Source: Cryptomeria japonica (taxonomy: Eukaryota > Streptophyta > Pinopsida > Cupressales > Cupressaceae). From it: a stretch of DNA of 64,000 bases. Where the stretch lies: contig NC_081406.1 in assembly GCF_030272615.1 (NCBI RefSeq), positions 476,996,900 to 477,060,899 on the forward strand, read 5' to 3'. The notes beneath the pieces are model-generated. The model had not been told where the DNA came from. It saw only the letters and a program-made list of their open reading frames with translations, and ran no database searches. Positions 56,536 through 64,000 of this stretch are shown here, piece by piece. The first letter of the stretch is position 1; each line of letters opens with the position of its first letter. Position numbers and translations under genes: made by a program.

Positions 56536-59131
56536 AGCAGTTTTTAGAGTGCTTTCAGTGAGTGTTCAGTTTGTTATGACATCATTTACAGTGATTTTGG
56601 AGTGTGTTTGATGAAGTTTGAAGGAATATTTAAGCCTATGCTAATGTTGGGCGTGTTAGACAAGAGTTGGTGAGTTTTTCTGGGGTGTTTGCTTGCTGAT
56701 CAGACCTGTAGCAGTGTATTTCTAGTTCTTTCCAGACCTGTACCTGCAAACACATTCATCATCATTAAAATATATTGTTGTTTTTTCAAGCTGGTTGTTC
56801 TATTCATGATTTGGGGTACCTTTGGGAGTATTCTAGGCAAGGTTGGGGGATATTTGAAGGACATTTTCAGTGCTTTTTTGACTTGTAACATTGGACAACA
56901 GACCTGCAACTTCTTGCATGGACATATCAGCCCTGTACAAGCTCATTTTCAGTGTGTACAAACAAACTACAAACCTGTACCAGCCTATTTCTATCCTTCA
57001 TTTTGAGGTTTTTTTCAATGGGCATCTTATAATCTTGTCATTATAGGTATTGCCATCTCTTTGAGAATGATTTTACATCAGAATATTTGTAACAGCAGTT
57101 TAGGAACACTGATTATTCATTTCGGAAATGTATGACAGCAGTTGTTACTCTGTTTAGCAAGTTTATGCTGTTTTTTTTATTTAGCAAATAAATTTAATTA
57201 TTTATTGAGGGTGTTTATTACATCTCCTAAGCCACAAGCTGAAAAAAGACAGAATATTTTACTTCTATCAAATGTCTATTACAAAGAAATGGTGATGAGA
57301 ACAAGGAAGAAATTGTAACAGTGGAGCACAAAGAAGAAGAGAAGATAGCATAAAAAATTTGAGAAAGAACACTCAGAACTCTCTTGTGAAGAATTGGGAA
57401 TCACAGAATCCCAATATAGATATGGGATCCAAGTGAAGATTTCAGACATGCGAGAGGTGCTACACTAGATACTATATGTGGTTCTCAATTTGTTGGTGAT
57501 TTTCAGAACAATAACTAATGGTGAGCAATTTGATCATCTTCTTTAGAGCTTATGGCGTGAAAGAATTGATACTAGCAAAGGTTTAAGGCAAGGCTTTTGT
57601 CTTAATGAAAATTACCATGAGACTGGGAAAAAGGAAAAAAGTACAACTTATAGTAAAGGACACTTATATCCTTTTGCTCGAAGTTCTCTTCCCATAAGAA
57701 TATGAAACCCAAATATTTCATTGACAATAACTTTCTCATCTTATATTGATTTTGATTTAGTTCTCTCTTAACATTGGCATTTGTAATGAGATGAATCAAT
57801 GTGGTATTGATAGCAGATATTGGAGAAGATTGTTTGACATTATTAGGGTGAATAGAAGATTAACTTCTTGTCGTATTAGAGTAGCACAACATAAGCATTG
57901 TGGAGCTACATTATTGTTAAGCATTCATGCAAAATATCACCAACAAAGTATGTTGGAGGGTAGTGGTGACAAGAGAAATGTACCATCAAGGATTATTGGT
58001 CAAAATTTCAGACTTAGTGCCATTGTCATCATGCAAATCAGCCACTACACTGTTTCATTTGCATACATACAAGCGGGTTGGCAAGTGTTTTTAGTCATGG
58101 GATGGAGCATTTTTCAGTTGATGAATGTTGGGAAGGAATTTTCAGCCTTTACAAAAGCATTTTCAGTCATTACAATGTTCACATTTCCTATTCTTTCAAG
58201 GAGTTTTCAATTTTGCAGTTGCTGCTCTATTTTCAACTTGGTGACTTTGATCAAATCAGACTATAAGTTGTTATTTTCAGATTTGAATAGTTGCAAGATT
58301 GATCATTTTGAGGTCACTAAATCTTTGGAAAATGTTGATAAATGGTTTTAGTTGAAGAGAATGAAGACTTCAACAAATATAACTCGATTTGGGGGAAAAC
58401 CCAGGTGATTCATGACTGCCATGACTTATTTTCAGCTAGTACACAAGCTAATTTGTGTCTTTTCTTGGAAGGAACAACTAGCAACATCATGGATTGAGAT
58501 TATTTTGAGAAGGTGTGTGTTGTGGATTATACAAACTTGATGATCAAATCATTTTCTAAGCTGCCAAGAGTCATATTGAGAGATACACTTGTTGGCCCAA
58601 ATTGTTTAACCTGTCAAGCACAAGTACTAGACTTGATAGTTGCACGAGAGTTTTCAAATCTTATGAAGAACTCATCATTCATCTTGAAGTCAAAGAGGAA
58701 CACTCAATTAAGTGTTTGCTCACACTGCTAGTTCAAGGTGGGAAACTTGCACTTCTTGTATCGTGAGGTATGCACATCTTTTTTCTTACAACTCATATGA
58801 AGATGAATTGTCTTTCAGAAAGGTGAACAGATTCAAAGGGTGCATAATGATATTATGGACAGTATTCTTCATGAACTTTTTGGCAAGAGATACGACATTT
58901 GACAAGAGAAGGATTGAAAGTCTATGAGCATCAGAAGATGGTTCATCACATTGGTATAGTAAAATTGGAACTTTGAAGTTTATACTTGCCTGAGAATTCA
59001 AGATGTAGATTGGTTAGAGAGATGCAATGGAGTTGGGAAAATGGTTGATGTGATATGTTTGTACCTTGATGTTTGCAAAATGAATCAATCAGTTGGAATT
59101 GATGAGTTGAGTCAACATTGCTTGAGGACAA
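56536..59131. other. No recognised gene; internal part of the non-autonomous element
   Basis: Open frames at 56689-57006, 57791-58351 (186 codons) and 58513-58731 have no motif I recognise, and no RT, integrase or RNase H pattern is visible. They may be decayed or captured sequence. The stretch runs up to the polypurine tract at 59132-59151. Confidence 0.4.
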
Positions 59132-59151
59132 GTAATTTTGGGGAGGGAGGA
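59132..59151 (+). other. Polypurine tract before the split 3' LTR
   Basis: gtaattttggggagggagga directly precedes an LTR start (tctaatgttccc). Such a T-run plus G-rich purine tract is usual upstream of plant LTRs. Confidence 0.65.
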
Positions 59152-59372
59152 CCTCTAATGTTCCCTTTTCTAATCCATTCTAACATTCTTGGGATTCCCA
59201 ACTTTCTTAGAGCGCCTCAACTTTCTCGAAAACAGATTTTGACAGTGTTAGTAAGTTTCTAGAGCCAAGATGAGTACAACGGTACTTGTGTGTAGATCTA
59301 ACACTCTGAGAGAACTCCACACTTCTTGGGGGAAGTCTACCATCTTGGGAGAGTGCTGACTTTCATATAGAC

Positions 59373-59380
59373 TGATATCC
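59373..59380. repeat. 8-bp target duplication of hAT, left
   Basis: tgatatcc, identical to 62792-62799. Confidence 0.88.
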
Positions 59381-62300
59381 AAGGTTGTAGGGAAACGTAC
59401 CCTAGATCTCCTAGGACGCGAATCAGAGATTGTTTCGCATATCTCGTGTTTGAGACGGGAGTGGATGCATTTCTAGTTGCAGGAGAGATGTGGGTGGGAG
59501 TTGGTAGGACGTCTCTAGACGTTTCATGCCCAAAAAACCCTAAAACGCGACAACATAAAGGCGAAAAAGCACAAGTCGGAAATATGACGCTGGGAAAAAA
59601 AATATCCCTAAACGTGACATCTTAAAGGCGGAAACACATTTTGGAGCCACTAATAGGGTTGTGCAAACACATTTTGTAGGGTTTTTTGATGCAACAACAC
59701 GATTTTGACTTGTGTTTTTCTGCAAAATGAAAGAGTTTTCAGTTTGTTTGATAGGGTTGTTGTAGAATAAAAAATCAGTACAATTTTTTTTATTTTGGAT
59801 TCTCGATTTTTTCATTTTTTGTTTCACAGTTTTTATTTCGTCTAATTTTTTCATTTTTTGTTTCATAGTTTTTATTCCCGTATTTTTGTGTCGAATATTA
59901 TTGAAGAAACTTATTTCAATATTAAAAATTAAAATATAAAACTATGCATTTTTTATTTCTACAATTGTATATTCAGAATATATAATCATAGAAATTAAAA
60001 ATGCATTTTATATTTTATTTTTTTAGATTGAAATTTATTTTTAATTTACAATCAAGGTAGTAAGGTGAGAGTGAGAATCTATTTAAATTTTATTTTTATA
60101 ACCCAATTTTTTTATTTAAAAATTTGTTATTAACATCATGAAACTCAAAAATTGAAATCAGAAGACAAAAATACTTAGAAATTAAAATTAAACTGTGATG
60201 TTCATAGTTGAGAACATATGACAAACAATGAGAAGTTACCCACTGCAGTGACTGCACCTAATATTTTTTAATTTATTGTTTTTTTGTTCACATTCAAAAT
60301 GTCAAGTGGAGTAGAACAAAGGTTGTACTCACTATGGAAGTATGTTGACCATATTTTGGGGCGGAAAGGATCAGGTGGAACAACCACTATCAAATGCAAA
60401 TGTTGTCCATTGGCATGGAGAGGTACCTACACGAGGGTGAGGTCTCATTTCCTTCACTTGCCATGTAACAGTGTTGAAGGTTGTACAAATGAGTCAGAAT
60501 GATATGATGTTGTGAGGGAACAAGAAAGCGCTGATGGTAAAGTTGCTATTCAAAGCTCTCACGCTTCAACAACAAGGGCAACTTTTGCAACTCAGTCATA
60601 ATATATAGTCAGAGGTGGATGTGACTTCTAGAGATGTAGCAAATGAACAGGCTAACAGAAGGCCACACATTGGCAGCTCAAACCCCATTGGAAGATTGTT
60701 TGATGTGCAAGGTCGAGAAGAAGTTGATGCAACGATTGGATGATTGTCTTATGAAAATGGAATACCATTTAATGTTTCTCGATTGCCTTTCTATGGAGAG
60801 ATGGTCCATGCTATCAATAATCCACTAGTAGGCTATAAACCACCTGGGTATGAAAAGCTTCTCACTACTCTAGTTGATAAAGAAAAAACTCGATTAGAGG
60901 AACAAACAACATCATTGAAAAGAGTGTGGGCTATAGAAGGATGTAGTATTGTGATGGATGGGTGGACAAATGCTAGGAATCGTCCACTACTTAATATCAT
61001 GGTGACATGCAACAAAGGGCTTTATGTTTTGAAGGCAATAGATTGTTCAAGGAAAGAAAAAAATGCAGAATTTCTTCATAATCAGCTATGTGACAACATT
61101 GAGGAGGTGGGGGCATCACATGTAGCCCAAGTTGTTACTGATGCTACGTTTGTTTGTAAAGCAGCAGGCATGTTGGTGCAAAAGAGGCACAGGTAGATAT
61201 TTTGGACACCATGTTGTGTGCATTTGTTGAATAATGCACTCAAAGATATTGGCAAGTTCCAATGGATTTCAGATCTCATGGAGAAGGGTAGAAAAATACA
61301 AATTTTTATCTATAACCATTACCATACACAAGCCATTTATCATAAATTTGCTAAGGTGGAACTTCTCAAACTTGTTGATACATGTTTTGCTTCTTACTTC
61401 ATTCTTTTTGGTCACCTTTGTGAAGTCAAAGGAGCTTTGTGTTCCATGGTTGTTAGTGATGCATGGCAGCTTGGAGACAGTCTACATTAGATATTACAAT
61501 TGAGGTGAGAGGTATGGTCCTTGATGAACACTTTTGGGCTGATGTTAAGTTTGTTGTGGACTTTATTCAACCCATATGTAAGGTGATCAGATTTGCAGAT
61601 TCAAACAAGGCATGCTTGGGAGAGGTTTATGAAGCAATTAATTCCATGTGTGAAAGAGTCAAAAAGATAACAGATGCAAAAGATATTTCTCTATATCCTT
61701 TGATAGAGGAAAAGTTACATGGAAGATGGGACAAACTTAACACAACTCTTCATTGTGTTGATTATACCCTTAATCCTAAATGGTATGATATAGAAGTGAC
61801 CAAAATGAGGGCTCCACATTAGGATAGAGAGGCAATGAAAGAATTTTGGGCTGTGATTAAAAAGATTTATGGCTGAGGTGAGGATGCTTCAGTTATGAGG
61901 ACTCAATGGAATAAGTGTTCACGTGGGCAAGGTGATTTTGCTTCTGTGGAAGCTATATATGATATTAAAGTAAAGAAAGAACCTATAGAGTGGTGGTGGA
62001 ACCATGGAGGTGAAACTCTTGAATTGCAATCATTTGCAATACGATTGCTCTCACAAGTAGCCAACTCTTCATCTTGTGAGAGAAATTGGAGTACTTATGG
62101 GTTCATTCATTCACTAAAGAGGAACTGATTAGGATCAGAGAAAGCAGAGGACCTGGTGTACATTCATAGCTCACTTCGTCTTCTCTCTCATGTAGATCCT
62201 GGATACAATGAGGGTCCTTTAGCAAAATGGGATCAAATTTCACCCGATGGAGAAGTTGTAACCATTGTGGATGAAGTGGTTGAAGCAAATGGACTAGCCG

Positions 62301-62791
62301 ATTTACCTTCTATTATTCTACCATCAGAGGAACCTGAATTTGAAAGTGATGACTATTTGAAGAGCCTCATAGCTAAAGACCTTGAAAGGGATGATCATTA
62401 AATAGAAGAGTAGATGATAGATATAAGATTTCTGATTTTTGTTTTCAGTTTTTTGTTTGCATATCAGCTTGCTGCTTATCAAGCTATTTTCAATATATAA
62501 TCAGTTTGAAACTTTGACACAATGATTGTATGACATTTTGATTCAACTCATTTTACACTTGTGTACTTAAACTTCAAAGTTAATGTTAATTCTTGTTTCG
62601 AAAGTTCAATGTCATTATATTTTCAGATTTTCTATAAATTATTATTTTCAGATTTTCTATAAATTATTAACTTATATTAAAAAGAATTGGCATCTCCAAG
62701 TACCCTCTCCTATTTTGAAAAAATAGTTGTATCGGTACTGGTACTAGTCTCCGACGTCTCCAAGTACCCCCGTACCCATGTAACCCTGTAG
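59381..62791 (+). mobile_element. hAT DNA transposon with broken transposase
   Basis: A 3,411-bp insertion flanked by an exact 8-bp duplication, tgatatcc, at 59373-59380 and 62792-62799. The paralogous LTR has the unfilled site tgatttcc at 51744-51751. The terminal inverted repeats are weak (gtagggaaacgtaccc inward from the left, acagggttacatgggtacgg from the right). It carries a transposase with BED-like, DUF659 and hAT dimerisation regions. Autonomous in origin but now dead. Confidence 0.88.
60299..62401 (+). pseudogene. hAT transposase, multiple stops and frameshifts
   Basis: The ATG at 60299 starts a BED-like zinc finger (CKCC, later HFLHLPC) for DNA binding. The DUF659 region follows (GIPFNVSRLPFYGEMV, SIVMDGWTNARNRPLLNI), then FWTPCCVHLLNNALKDIG and the RNase-H-like middle. 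The C-terminal dimerisation domain has EWWWNHGGE and SSCERNWSTYGFIHS. Expected length is about 700 residues. In-frame stops are at 60500 (TGA), 60741 (TGA), 61194 (TAG), 61820 (TAG), 61874 (TGA) and 62126 (TGA). There are frame changes between about 60600 and 60640 and near 61470. It cut and pasted the element in the nucleus when intact. Confidence 0.85.
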
Positions 62792-62799
62792 TGATATCC
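62792..62799. repeat. 8-bp target duplication of hAT, right
   Basis: tgatatcc, identical to 59373-59380. Confidence 0.88.
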
Positions 62800-63695
62800 C
62801 ATGCATTTAATATATTGGTGGTGTGGTTAGAATTCATCTTGTGGGTCATTTTATTAAGTTTTGTAACTTTGGTGGTTGTGCAAAAAATAATTAAATATTA
62901 AAGTTATCAAAAAAGTAAATTAAATGACAACCTAGATTTAATTATTAAAGAAAAGTGTTTTAAGTGTGCAAGTAAGATCTTGCTAGGCTCAAGGTGTTGA
63001 AAAGGTGGTCATAAGGATAGTTTATATAAGAAAATTTGTTTTTTTTTGGCCGAAAAAATGCAATGAAAAAGAAAAAATAGTGCTTTTTTTGAAAAGCAAT
63101 GAAAAAGTTAAAAAACGCATTCGAAAAACAACAAAAAAGCAAAAAAAAAACACTTTTTTGAAGAAACAATAAAAAACACTTTTTTGAAAAAACAACAAAA
63201 AAGAAAAAAAGGCGTTCTTTGAAAAAGAAATAAAAATGCTTTTTCTTAAAATAACTCTAAAAAGGTTATAAATAAAGGTTGGGTCTTCAAAAGAAGGGTC
63301 ATTGCTTTTTCATTTTATTTGTTTTGGTGAAATAACGTGAGTTCTCCTTTGTTGTCTAAGGACGAAAACCCTTTGGTGAATCCAGTGTCAAAGATGAAAA
63401 CCCTCTTACCTGGTTGAGTGATTTGAATACTGAGTTTTTCCAATTTATTATTGATAATAAAGTTTTTTGATGTGTTCTGAGAAATTTTGGTATGCAAATC
63501 TTCGTTATCCCAATTTTGGCTTCAATTTAGGAGTGATTTTTGGAGATTTGAGATAGTTGTACTTCTGTATTTTATGCTATATTGTTTGTTGCAGCAATAA
63601 TCAGTCATTTTAGAGGGATTTTTCTCTACATATTATGTTGTACAGTAGTGTTGTTGTCATTCCATGGTTAAATGGTGGCTATTCAATGGTTTGGG
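62800..63695 (+). repeat. Right part of the split 3' LTR
   Basis: Matches 51752-52544, with a TATA box at 63267-63275. It includes an A-rich stretch (63035-63240) of repeated aaaaacaa and ttttttgaaaaa units that is much shorter in the other LTR. Confidence 0.75.
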
Positions 63696-63699
63696 CATA

Positions 63700-64000
63700 G
63701 TTGAAAAAATCAGACTTGGCAATGACTTGGCTGGCCTCAAAATTTTTTAAAGCTCGTGACTCACCAAAAATCGGCAATAACTCGACAAATTTATCAAACA
63801 TTCTAAAATACATAGGTAAAATTTTTTAAAATACACATTACAGAATTTTTTGAGCATATCACTAATTTGCATCATATATAAATCAAAATAGAGTTTAATG
63901 CTAAGTTCCCAATATGGGCATGGAAATGAGTATAGGTATGAGAATTGGATACGGTACGTGCAAATATTTTTGCCCTTGGGTACAATATGTTTGGGTACAT
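63700..64000. mobile_element. Start of another GACTCGG-family element, probable
   Basis: From about 63710 the text changes from LTR to cagacttggcaatgacttgg, gctcgtgactcacc, atcggcaataactcgac, which are diverged subterminal units of the hAT-like family. It continues past the window edge. Confidence 0.4.

Larger units (their letters stand above)
59154..63695 (+). repeat. 3' LTR, interrupted by a hAT transposon
   Basis: 59154-59380 and 62800-63695 align in order with 51548-52544. Only the hAT element and one copy of its 8-bp duplication separate the halves. The net length is about 1,120 bp. The extra length against the 5' copy is mostly an A-rich expansion at 63035-63240. The end is cut by GACTCGG-like sequence after about 63700. 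Confidence 0.75.

Noticed and set aside
1-64000. tRNA, rRNA, CRISPR or organellar insertions
   Set aside because: Nothing with the needed motifs or repeat-spacer regularity was seen on either strand.

Overview
This is a piece of a large, repeat-rich plant nuclear genome. The AT-rich noncoding sequence, many nested LTR retrotransposons with 2-3% LTR divergence or more, very long introns and a plant-type DENN gene fit a gymnosperm, probably a conifer. That placement is inference; no species marker is visible. There are no bacterial features, no CRISPR array and no recognisable tRNA or rRNA gene.

Layout. 1-14016: a minus-strand retroelement-like block. It contains a broken gene of unknown family (2189-5293) and a long LTR-like region whose 5' end is near 14016 and which holds an irregular array of GGAAAATCG-containing units. 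A complete Copia element (6085-12240, minus, 797-bp LTRs, 5-bp target duplication caaac) is inserted in it. 14534-15593: a hAT-like non-autonomous DNA transposon packed with GACTCGG repeats. 15790-16045: a tandem repeat of an LTR/primer-binding-site junction. 16690-22570: AT-rich repeated sequence and LTR-like sequence. 22572-23703: a second GACTCGG element. 24233-24845: a LINE relic. 25063-28791: two solo LTRs, one of which has a third inserted in it.

28932-45961 (plus) is the only clear host gene: eleven exons of a DENN-domain protein. All splice junctions are GT-AG, and the exons join into 540 codons without a stop. Its first and last exons are not visible here. Its largest intron (33641-43087) holds a decayed Copia element (34964-39495, target duplication ctttg).

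48672-50240 is a fragment of a third Copia element with an in-frame 108-bp duplication. 51548-63695 looks like a non-autonomous LTR element: a 5' LTR, an internal region whose first recognisable coding sequence is a PDS5 (cohesin regulator) fragment in the same frame as a retroviral-type CCHC zinc knuckle, a polypurine tract, and a 3' LTR split by a 3.4-kb hAT transposon with a broken transposase. The matching unfilled site is preserved in the 5' LTR.

Almost all transposon genes are broken. Most of the internal stops are TAG and most LTR differences are transitions, which suggests decay by deamination of methylated cytosine. Coordinates of target duplications, LTR ends and splice sites were read base by base. 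Family assignments rest on recalled motifs, not on a search.
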